Below, in pieces: positions 1-4,914 of a DNA stretch of 6,706 bases (positions are counted from its first letter, which is position 1; each line of letters begins with the position of its first letter). The position numbers were made by a program, and so were the translations under genes. Under the pieces are notes generated by a model, which saw only the letters and a program-made list of their open reading frames with translations, was not told where the DNA came from and searched no databases. The stretch is from an uncultured Eubacterium sp. (GTDB taxonomy: Bacteria; Bacillota; Clostridia; Lachnospirales; Lachnospiraceae), in contig CAKREL010000109.1 of the NCBI GenBank assembly GCA_934317205.1, positions 1-6,706 of the forward strand, in the 5' to 3' direction.

Positions 1-905
1 AGCAAAATTTTGATTCCGTGATCCAGCTGATCAATAACAAGTTCCAGACTTTCCTCAACTGCTTTCGGGCTTCCCGGCAAATTCACGATCAGTGTTTTAT
101 TTCGGATGACAGAAGTTTCTCTCGAAAGCATGGCTCTTTTTGTAATCTTCATGGAACCTGCTCTGATAGCTTCCGCAATTCCGGGTGCCAGACGGGTTGC
201 AACTGCCATGGTTGCTTCCGGTGTCCGGTCTCTTTCACTGAATCCTGTGCCGCCTGTCGTCAAGATCAGATTCACCTGTCTCTGATCTGCCAGACGAATC
301 AGTTCATTTTCAAGCAGCTTCTGTTCATCCGGCAGAATATTGCTTTCAACGATCTCATAGCCGGCTTCTTCCAGCATTTTTACGATTAACGGACCGCTCT
401 TATCTTCTCTTTCCCCTTTTGCCCCTTTGTCACTCAATGTGATCACTGCTGCTGTCAATGGTGCATCGCAAGGTACCGGAATCATCTCTACCGTATCTCC
501 ATTCTTGATTTTTCCACCTTTTAATACGACTGCAAACACACCTTCCCGCGGCATGATACATTCTCCCATTGTCTGATAAATCTGACAATGAGTATGGCAT
601 TCTTTTCCAATCTGTGTCATTTTCAGGACCGCATCACCAATTGTAAAAATTGTTCCAACCGGAAGTGATCGAAAATCAAATCCATCTATTATCAGATTTT
701 CACCAAAGTCTCCAAAAGAAACCTGTGCACCTTTCTCTCTGAATGCCTCAATTTTTTCCAGTGACAACAGGCTGACCTGTCTGTGCCAGTTTCCAGCATG
801 CGCGTCACCTTCAATACCATAATTTTCAACCAGCATTGCATCAGCAACTTCTACCTTTTTTGTTCCACGTTTTTTGCTGACACATATTCCTTTTAAAACA
901 CCCAT
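1..905 (-). CDS. MOSC domain / MogA-MoaB domain fusion protein (3' end outside window)
   Basis: I read this open frame directly on the minus strand: 301 complete codons from ATG at 905-903 to the window edge, with no stop. Residues 1-145 form a MOSC domain (GIEGDAHAG at 30-38, FGENL near 67-71, and IGKECHTHC at 99-107, whose Cys103 or Cys107 is the candidate sulfur-binding residue). Residues about 150-301 form a molybdopterin-binding Mog/MoaB domain with DKSGP (168-172) and an intact TTGGTG...RDRTPE motif (216-230). MOSC domains are linked to sulfur carriage and Moco sulfuration. MogA-type domains adenylylate molybdopterin before metal insertion. The fusion therefore suggests cofactor activation or sulfur transfer for a molybdenum hydroxylase, in the cytoplasm. 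GGAGAG at 918-913, seven bases before the ATG, supports the start. The sequence at the edge (LDHGIKIL) resembles the end of Mog domains, so probably few residues are missing. The families are clear; the exact reaction is not. Confidence 0.92.
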   Translation of the reverse strand, partial: MGVLKGICVSKKRGTKKVEVADAMLVENYGIEGDAHAGNWHRQVSLLSLEKIEAFREKGAQVSFGDFGENLIIDGFDFRSLPVGTIFTIGDAVLKMTQIGKECHTHCQIYQTMGECIMPREGVFAVVLKGGKIKNGDTVEMIPVPCDAPLTAAVITLSDKGAKGEREDKSGPLIVKMLEEAGYEIVESNILPDEQKLLENELIRLADQRQVNLILTTGGTGFSERDRTPEATMAVATRLAPGIAEAIRAGSMKITKRAMLSRETSVIRNKTLIVNLPGSPKAVEESLELVIDQLDHGIKIL

Positions 906-912
906 CTTCTCA

Positions 913-918
913 CTCTCC
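913..918 (-). promoter_or_regulatory. Ribosome binding site of the MOSC-Mog gene
   Basis: GGAGAG on the minus strand, seven bases before ATG 905-903. It fixes the start of a gene whose other end is outside the window. Confidence 0.75.
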
Positions 919-939
919 ATCTAGTCATGTATTTTTAAT

Positions 940-974
940 TATTGATTATCGATTATTTATTATAAATTATACAT
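940..974. promoter_or_regulatory. Heptad array A (TATNNAT x5), MOSC-Mog promoter region
   Basis: On the plus strand there are five consecutive in-phase 7-bp units, all fitting TATNNAT, including the central TATCGAT-TATTTAT pair (947-960) shared with three other promoter regions here. On the minus strand the array contains TATAAT at 971-966 and again at 964-959. These are possible -10 elements for the MOSC-Mog gene, although I found no good -35 box upstream. The array ends 34 bases before the ATG. An operator for a cluster regulator is the likely role. The recurrence is seen in the sequence; the function is inferred. Confidence 0.6.
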
Positions 975-1040
975 GCGTGTGCTTATTTTTACTAGTGGCA
1001 TTTTATCCAGATATAAAATATATTTTTATGAGTATTTAAC

Positions 1041-1083
1041 AAAAAATCCATGAAAAACCATTTCCCTGGTTTCTCATGGATTT
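1041..1083 (-). terminator. Intrinsic terminator of gntR
   Basis: Inverted repeat with 17-base arms at 1044-1060 and 1067-1083, one internal mismatch and a 6-base loop. Reading on the minus strand the hairpin is followed by a T run (1046-1041, partly paired). It lies downstream of the gntR stop and upstream of the MOSC-Mog promoter region, so those two genes are separate transcription units. Confidence 0.8.
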
Positions 1084-1096
1084 ACAAATTTTTATT

Positions 1097-1119
1097 CAAG
1101 AATGTCCTCGACATTCTTG
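1097..1119. repeat. Perfect 9-bp inverted repeat in the gntR 3' region
   Basis: CAAGAATGT (1097-1105) and its exact complement (1111-1119) flank a 5-base loop, CCTCG. It lies between the gntR stop and the main terminator hairpin. In the gntR transcript it would form a stable hairpin, but only a weak, interrupted U-rich stretch follows. A backup terminator, an mRNA-stability element or a protein site are all possible. Confidence 0.5.
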
Positions 1120-1166
1120 TTGCTCGTCACCTATAGTGGTGGACGTCATCTCACATCTGATATATG

Positions 1167-1805
1167 CTATTTGTACTGAGATACATTATGAAAGTGTTCT
1201 CGCATTGTCTTATATGCATGCTCAGAATCTTTGTTTACAAGCGCCTCATAAACGGGTACATGGCATTCAGCCAGTGCCTGTAATTCCTTTTCTGAACGTT
1301 TCGTACATACCGCCGTCCATAAACGGATGTTGCACATATTCCATAATTTCTTTAAATCTGTCGTGTTTGCCATATCAACAATTGTCTCATGGAACTTTAT
1401 ATCAGACTCCATAAAAAATTTCTCGTCACCGTTTTTTGCAGCTTCAAACATCTCCTCCAGATGATCATGAAGATCTCGGATCTGTTCCTCAGTTGCCTGA
1501 CCCATTGCCTGATTCAATGCAACGGTCTCGAGCCCGGCTCTGATTTCATGCACATCCTCAATCTGTTGCTCGGTCATTTCACGTACAAAAGATCCCTTAA
1601 ACGGAATGGAAACTACAATTCCCCTGGCTTCCAGATCACGAATTGCCTCTCTGACCGGTGCCTGCGATGCACTGAATCGTTCAGCCCACTCCATCTCGAC
1701 GATCCGGTCACCTGGTTTTAATTCCTCATTAATAATAGCTTCGTAAATTGCATCACAAATCAGATCCTTAAAAACTTTTCTTTCAAATTTTTTCTTTCCT
1801 GCCAT
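1167..1805 (-). CDS. GntR-family transcriptional regulator, FCD subfamily
   Basis: 212 residues, the usual length for this subfamily. The N-terminal winged helix-turn-helix (about 10-76) carries LKPGDRI (29-35) and the typical recognition region APVREAIRDLEARGIV (49-64). The C-terminal all-helical FCD ligand domain (about 80-208) has the expected metal-site residues Asp135, His139, His182 and His204, so it should bind a metal and a small acid-type effector. ATG at 1805-1803 is preceded by GAGGAG (1815-1810) with four bases between. The gene has its own promoter (1842-1870), and a copy of the heptad array lies between that promoter and the ribosome site, which points to autoregulation. It ends before a strong hairpin terminator. 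The position inside a Moco-maturation cluster suggests control of molybdenum hydroxylase genes. The effector cannot be told from sequence; purine- or N-heterocycle-derived ligands are guesses. Confidence 0.93.
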   Translation of the reverse strand: MAGKKKFERKVFKDLICDAIYEAIINEELKPGDRIVEMEWAERFSASQAPVREAIRDLEARGIVVSIPFKGSFVREMTEQQIEDVHEIRAGLETVALNQAMGQATEEQIRDLHDHLEEMFEAAKNGDEKFFMESDIKFHETIVDMANTTDLKKLWNMCNIRLWTAVCTKRSEKELQALAECHVPVYEALVNKDSEHAYKTMREHFHNVSQYK

Positions 1806-1811
1806 ACTTCT

Positions 1812-1839
1812 CCTCGATTATCAATTATTTATTCTGGAT
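1812..1839. promoter_or_regulatory. Heptad array B at the gntR transcription start and leader
   Basis: Four in-phase 7-bp units centred on TATCAAT-TATTTAT (1819-1832), one base different from the central pair of the other arrays; the outer units are degenerate. It starts inside the ribosome site and reaches to just downstream of the predicted -10 box (1847-1842), covering the expected transcription start near 1835. A protein bound here would block initiation or translation, which fits an autoregulatory operator for GntR. The function is inferred. Confidence 0.55.
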
Positions 1840-1841
1840 TC

Positions 1842-1870
1842 AGTATAATATAATCTTCTTCTTTTTTCAA
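1842..1870 (-). promoter_or_regulatory. Promoter of gntR (sigma-A type)
   Basis: On the minus strand, TTGAAA (1870-1865) and TATACT (1847-1842) are separated by exactly 17 bp. Both hexamers are close to consensus and the predicted start is about 30 bases before the gntR ATG. No terminator was seen between xdhC and this promoter, so read-through from the upstream operon is also possible. Confidence 0.75.
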
Positions 1871-1908
1871 GAAATATAACATACGGACTCTACCTTTTAA
1901 CACTGTAA

Positions 1909-2943
1909 TCATATTTTTTCAAAAAAGATAGTTTCCATGCCACCACAGACCATACCATCATCTTCCGCATCCGCTCCGGTCAGATCTACTTCATAAATCT
2001 CATATTTTTTTTCTTGGGATATCATTAACTGTCTTGCACGTCTGATGGCAGCAGCTTCCATACATCCGCCTCCAATAGTTCCCACTGTTGTTCCATCCGC
2101 AGCAATCAGCATTTTCGTTCCGACATCCCGGGGTGCGGAGCCTTTCCTTGATACAATTGTTGCCAGCATACGTTCCATTGGACTCTCCATAAGTAATCCA
2201 TTCATGATTTCCTTACTGAAACCGCTGTCTTTTCTCTGTTTGTTTTTTACATCAATAATTTCTGCTATAATGGCAACACCAATTTCATCAGGAGTTTCCG
2301 CTCCGATATCTAAACCGATTGGAGAATGTACCTCCTTTAATACTTCTGGATCTGTGCCTTCCTGTTCCAGCTGTTCGATCACTGTCTTTACACGTTTCCG
2401 GCTTCCGATCATACCAATATATGCATATGGTTTTTCACAGATAATCCGCAGACATTCCTGATCATACCTGTGTCCACGTGTTACCAGCACATAATATGTA
2501 TTTTTATCTCCAGAGATTTGTTCCAGACCACTTTCAAAATTATCACAGATTACAACATCTGCGCCTGCGCTTCTCGCATGGTTGGCAAACAGCGGCCGAT
2601 CTTCCAGTACTGTAACACGAAAACCTAACATTTTTCCTATTTTTATAATCGGTATAGAAACATGTCCGGCTCCACAGATAACAAGTTTTCTTTCACAATT
2701 CAGATGTTCCCTGAATATCTGCTGTCCGTCACGAACATAAATCTGATTTTTCTCATACTCGTCTCCGGTCAGTTCACGTTGTTCAAAAAAATCTGTCTTG
2801 CTGTCTGTCCAGCATAGCTGGTCTTCCACAAACAGTCCTTTTTCACCCGCATGTTCACCGGTCAGTATTGTTTCCAGATAATTACTTTTATTCAAATCCA
2901 GTTCTTTAATCTTCGAATATACCTCACTGCTCATTGTTTCCAA
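1909..2943 (-). CDS. XdhC-type molybdenum hydroxylase maturation factor with rearranged domain order
   Basis: 344 residues. The central Rossmann domain (about 85-232) has GAGHVS (91-96), LEDRP (113-117), TRGHRYDQ (155-162), IGSRKR (179-184) and SPIGLDIGAETPDEI (207-221), all typical of the XdhC C-terminal domain. The C-terminal part (about 256-344) is an XdhC/CoxI domain with GSAPRDVGTKML (268-279), GTIGGGCMEAA (288-298) and MVCGGM (331-336). XdhC proteins bind Moco, protect or sulfurate it and help insert it into xanthine-dehydrogenase-type enzymes. In classical XdhC the CoxI domain comes first; here it follows the Rossmann domain. Residues 22-45 (LETILTGEHAGEK and after) resemble a worn-down CoxI start. 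The start is uncertain: TTG at 2943 has AAGGA six bases upstream, whereas ATG at 2934 has only a weak site. Either start overlaps the end of the flavodoxin-like gene, so translation is probably coupled. Confidence 0.9.
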   Translation of the reverse strand: METMSSEVYSKIKELDLNKSNYLETILTGEHAGEKGLFVEDQLCWTDSKTDFFEQRELTGDEYEKNQIYVRDGQQIFREHLNCERKLVICGAGHVSIPIIKIGKMLGFRVTVLEDRPLFANHARSAGADVVICDNFESGLEQISGDKNTYYVLVTRGHRYDQECLRIICEKPYAYIGMIGSRKRVKTVIEQLEQEGTDPEVLKEVHSPIGLDIGAETPDEIGVAIIAEIIDVKNKQRKDSGFSKEIMNGLLMESPMERMLATIVSRKGSAPRDVGTKMLIAADGTTVGTIGGGCMEAAAIRRARQLMISQEKKYEIYEVDLTGADAEDDGMVCGGMETIFFEKI

Positions 2944-3289
2944 CCCGATTCCTTTCTTTTTTTAATTCCATCTCCCGCAGTTTTTTGTCAATATTTTCCA
3001 TGACTCTGGAAGCATAGTCACCGATTGCATAGAGATCTTTTGCTCCGCCTTTACACATATCCCCAAATGGGATTACAATCTTATCCTTGATTTTTTCCAG
3101 AAATTCTTCAATTTCCGGCGTGACAGTATCTGTATTTCCGCCCCAGAAAATCACATCCGCCAAAAGACACTGATCATCCATCATTCCCATATAAATACAC
3201 TGCTGCGATCCAAGTACCGCATACATGGTCTCTGCCAGTCTTCGTGCATTCGTATGTGGTGTAGCATAAACAATTGCGCACGTTAACAT
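2924..3289 (-). CDS. Short flavodoxin-like protein
   Basis: 121 residues, shorter than a usual flavodoxin (about 140-170). The N-terminus (IVYATPHTNARRLAETM, 6-22) resembles the flavodoxin strand-1 and phosphate-binding loop, with Thr10, His12, Thr13 and Asn14 in place of the common S/TxTGNT pattern. DVIFWGGNTDTVTPEIEEFL (45-64) resembles the second flavin loop and the following helix, and KIVIPFGD (70-77) the next strand. The charged C-terminus (about 100-121) is probably a helical tail. No signal peptide or membrane segment is seen. AAAGGAG (3304-3298), eight bases before ATG 3289-3287, overlaps the stop of the upstream gene. The 3' end overlaps xdhC. A redox or FMN-binding role in cofactor maturation is possible, but the glycine-poor loop makes flavin binding uncertain; the assignment rests on fold-like patterns only. 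Confidence 0.7.
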   Translation of the reverse strand: MLTCAIVYATPHTNARRLAETMYAVLGSQQCIYMGMMDDQCLLADVIFWGGNTDTVTPEIEEFLEKIKDKIVIPFGDMCKGGAKDLYAIGDYASRVMENIDKKLREMELKKERNRVGNNEQ

Positions 3290-3302
3290 TTCATACTCTC
3301 CT

Positions 3303-4082
3303 TTAAATTGTGTCTTCTTTTATATTCAGGATACATTCACTGCCAAGTTTCTGGCAGCAGTCAGAGACAAATAAATTTGCAAGAATCATTGCATCACCAT
3401 TTGTAGGACCTACTGCTCTGATTTTTAACACATAATTATTTTCCTCTTTTACAATATCCAAAGAAGGATTCTCACTCTTGCATAAATCTCCCAGAGAAGA
3501 AAGCAGTCCACGGATTCCTTTTTCCTCTGCCTTTTCATTTAAAATAATCTTCATGCCGGCGTTTCCGATCGATACTCTTTTATAAAAATATCCAACGATA
3601 TCATCTTCAAATATCGCCTTAATGTCTGTACTGAGAAATGGCAGTACAATAAGTGTCTTTTCCCCGCTTTCCAAAACATACCCCGGAACATAACCATCAT
3701 AATTATCAAAAATCATGGCTCCCTCCGGAATTTCTGCCAGACCCTTTAACTGTGTATCATCCATTCTAACTCCGGATTTTTCTGCCTGTTTTTTCATATG
3801 CGCAAAAGTTCCTTCAGAAAAAACCAGTTTTTTTCCAAAATAATCTGCAAAAAGATTCTGGCTTCTTCCATATCCTATACCACCAGTCAGTAATACCGTA
3901 TCTACATCCTGATAAGAATCATCCAGAGCTTTTCTTATTTCCTCCTCATAGGTACCGACTATAACGATCCTTCTTACATTAACATCTAATTCTGCCATTC
4001 GTCCTGCGAGGTAACTTGTATTATTTTCCGGCAGCATTCCAGTAATATATTCTGTTCCAATACAAATAATATCTGCTTTCAT
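3303..4082 (-). CDS. CinA-like / molybdopterin-binding-fold protein with degenerate active-site motif
   Basis: 259 residues. Residues 2-165 match the CinA N-terminal molybdopterin-binding fold (MoaB/Mog/MoeA superfamily): IGTEYITG (8-15), NNTSYLAGRMAEL (20-32), RRIVIVGTYEEEI (37-49), VLLTGGIG (63-70) and IPEGAMIFDNYDGYVPGY (about 118-135). Residues about 170-259 resemble the small KH-like domain that follows in CinA. The nicotinamide-nucleotide amidase domain of full-length CinA is absent. In active relatives GGxG is followed by PTxDDxT; here residues 71-76 read YGRSQN, so the conserved acidic pair is gone. The protein may bind a pterin or nucleotide without catalysis. ATG at 4082-4080 follows AAAGGAG (4094-4088) by five bases. 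It is the first gene of a three-gene operon with the flavodoxin-like gene and xdhC, which argues for a job in Moco handling rather than the usual CinA role. Confidence 0.82.
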   Translation of the reverse strand: MKADIICIGTEYITGMLPENNTSYLAGRMAELDVNVRRIVIVGTYEEEIRKALDDSYQDVDTVLLTGGIGYGRSQNLFADYFGKKLVFSEGTFAHMKKQAEKSGVRMDDTQLKGLAEIPEGAMIFDNYDGYVPGYVLESGEKTLIVLPFLSTDIKAIFEDDIVGYFYKRVSIGNAGMKIILNEKAEEKGIRGLLSSLGDLCKSENPSLDIVKEENNYVLKIRAVGPTNGDAMILANLFVSDCCQKLGSECILNIKEDTI

Positions 4083-4091
4083 ATCTTCTCC

Positions 4092-4126
4092 TTTACATTA
4101 TAGATTATCGATTATTTATAATTTAT
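4092..4126. promoter_or_regulatory. Heptad array C over the CinA-like operon start site
   Basis: Five in-phase 7-bp units of TATNNAT type; the first and last have one mismatch each. The central TATCGAT-TATTTAT pair (4106-4119) is identical to arrays A and D. It begins at the ribosome site and reaches the edge of the predicted -10 box (4130-4125), so it covers the expected transcription start. This placement is that of a repressor operator; the function is inferred. Confidence 0.6.
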
Positions 4127-4153
4127 TATATGGATTGCTATATCAGTTTGCAA
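4125..4153 (-). promoter_or_regulatory. Promoter of the CinA-like / flavodoxin-like / xdhC operon
   Basis: Minus strand: TTGCAA (4153-4148), 17-bp spacer, perfect TATAAT (4130-4125). The -35 box matches four of six consensus bases. The predicted start near 4118 lies inside heptad array C. Confidence 0.7.
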
Positions 4154-4155
4154 TA

Positions 4156-4180
4156 GTTATTTGTTCTAAAAATAACAAAT
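4156..4180. promoter_or_regulatory. Overlapping dyads between the divergent promoters
   Basis: Two interleaved inverted repeats: GTTATTT (4156-4162) with AAATAAC (4170-4176), and ATTTGTT (4159-4165) with AACAAAT (4174-4180). The site starts three bases upstream of the -35 box of the minus operon and about 57 bases upstream of the mocA -35 box. It is a candidate operator for the PucR-type regulator encoded downstream of mocA; the partner is a guess and AT-rich chance symmetry is possible. Confidence 0.35.
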
Positions 4181-4204
4181 TATTTTTGTATATAAAGTAG
4201 ATTT

Positions 4205-4241
4205 TTTATATTATCGATTATTTATTATTGATATTATTGAT
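4205..4241. promoter_or_regulatory. Heptad array D upstream of mocA
   Basis: Contains the shared TATCGAT-TATTTAT pair (4212-4225) followed in phase by TATTGAT (4226-4232), then a further TATTGAT after a 2-base insertion. The preceding unit (4205-4211) has one mismatch. The end of the array is a perfect tandem 9-bp repeat, ATTATTGAT (4224-4232 and 4233-4241), which runs into the predicted mocA -35 box. An alternative weak promoter (TTGTAT 4186-4191, TATTAT 4209-4214, 17 bp apart) would place array D over its -10 box. Confidence 0.55.
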
Positions 4242-4265
4242 TTTTTCCTGACGATTTCCTATAAT
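4237..4265 (+). promoter_or_regulatory. Promoter of mocA-pucR operon
   Basis: TTGATT (4237-4242), 17-bp spacer, perfect TATAAT (4260-4265). The predicted start near 4272 leaves a leader of about 30 bases before the mocA ATG. The -35 box overlaps the end of heptad array D. Confidence 0.75.
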
Positions 4266-4301
4266 CAGATTAACGTTTATTGCAGTTTGGAGGAGATTAA
4301 T

Positions 4302-4901
4302 ATGTCTAAAAATGTCTGTGTCATACTTGCAGCCGGTTTATCTTCCCGTATGGGAGCTTACAAACCATTATTGAAAATTCAAGAAAAACCTTCTATCGTA
4401 TATTTAATCCAGCATCTTCGTGCAGCCGGTATCGATGAATGTATTATTGTTACCGGCCATAATTCTGTTCTTCTGACAGATGCCTGTAAAGATTTTAAAA
4501 ATATTATCTTTGTTCACAACCCGGATTATGCCACAAGTGGCATGTATACTTCAGCAAAAATAGGGTTTAAAGCAGTTCCGAAAGATTGTAAAAACTTACT
4601 TTTTACTCTGGCGGATATTCCGCTTATTTCTGAATCCATTATCCGAAAAGTGCTGAAAGAAGATCACCCTCTGGTTTTTCCAAGCTTTCATTATCATCGG
4701 GGACATCCGGTTAAAATATCACCGGATCTGTTGCCGGCACTCCTTTCCTATACCGGAGAACATGGATTACGCGGTGCTTTCGCGTCCCTGGATATTGAAC
4801 CATACTATATCAATACAGAAGATAAAAGTATATTGATGGACATGGATACTCCGGAGGATTATGCAAAAATAATTGCCTTTTCACAAATCAGCCAAGTTTA
4901 A
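4302..4901 (+). CDS. mocA: MocA-type molybdenum cofactor cytidylyltransferase
   Basis: 199 residues, the usual length for MocA/MobA-like nucleotidyltransferases. The NTP-binding signature LAAGLSSRMGAYKPLL is at 9-24. Further family landmarks are VTGHNS (50-55), GMYTSAK (80-86), the metal-site region TLADIPLI (102-109 with Asp105), RGHPVKI (133-139) and MDMDTPEDY (179-187). MocA joins molybdopterin to CMP from CTP, giving the cytosine dinucleotide cofactor of xanthine-dehydrogenase-type enzymes; MobA makes the guanine form. The hydroxylase context favours MocA. I chose ATG 4302 because GGAGGAG (4289-4295) lies six bases upstream; an in-frame TTG at 4287 overlaps that site and is not a likely start. 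It is the first gene of a plus-strand operon with the PucR-type regulator 13 bases downstream, and is divergent from the CinA-like operon. Confidence 0.88.
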   Translation: MSKNVCVILAAGLSSRMGAYKPLLKIQEKPSIVYLIQHLRAAGIDECIIVTGHNSVLLTDACKDFKNIIFVHNPDYATSGMYTSAKIGFKAVPKDCKNLLFTLADIPLISESIIRKVLKEDHPLVFPSFHYHRGHPVKISPDLLPALLSYTGEHGLRGAFASLDIEPYYINTEDKSILMDMDTPEDYAKIIAFSQISQV

Positions 4902-4914
4902 GAAAGAGGTTATC

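Noticed and set aside
18..389. Plus-strand open frame of 123 codons
   Set aside because: It lies opposite the MOSC-Mog gene, whose minus-strand frame has clear family motifs. The plus frame gives a Cys- and Phe-rich sequence without motifs or a ribosome site.
940..974. Heptad core as a palindromic GntR or ModE operator
   Set aside because: Only ATCGAT is symmetric; the flanks repeat directly rather than inversely, and the ModE pattern that I know is not matched.
1076..1721. Two plus-strand open frames opposite gntR
   Set aside because: They are antisense to a well-supported GntR gene, and their translations have no recognisable domain.
2045..2461. Plus-strand open frame opposite xdhC
   Set aside because: Its hydrophobic, Ser/Pro/Ile-rich translation is the usual shadow of the minus-strand reading; no ribosome site.
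940..4241. Heptad arrays as a CRISPR or as a transposon end
   Set aside because: The units are 7 bp without spacers, the copies sit only at promoters, and no cas or transposase gene is near.
4287..4301. TTG start for mocA five codons upstream
   Set aside because: It overlaps the GGAGGAG ribosome site of the ATG at 4302.
4873..4914. TTG start for the PucR gene inside mocA
   Set aside because: No ribosome site; the ATG at 4915 has AGAGG at proper spacing.
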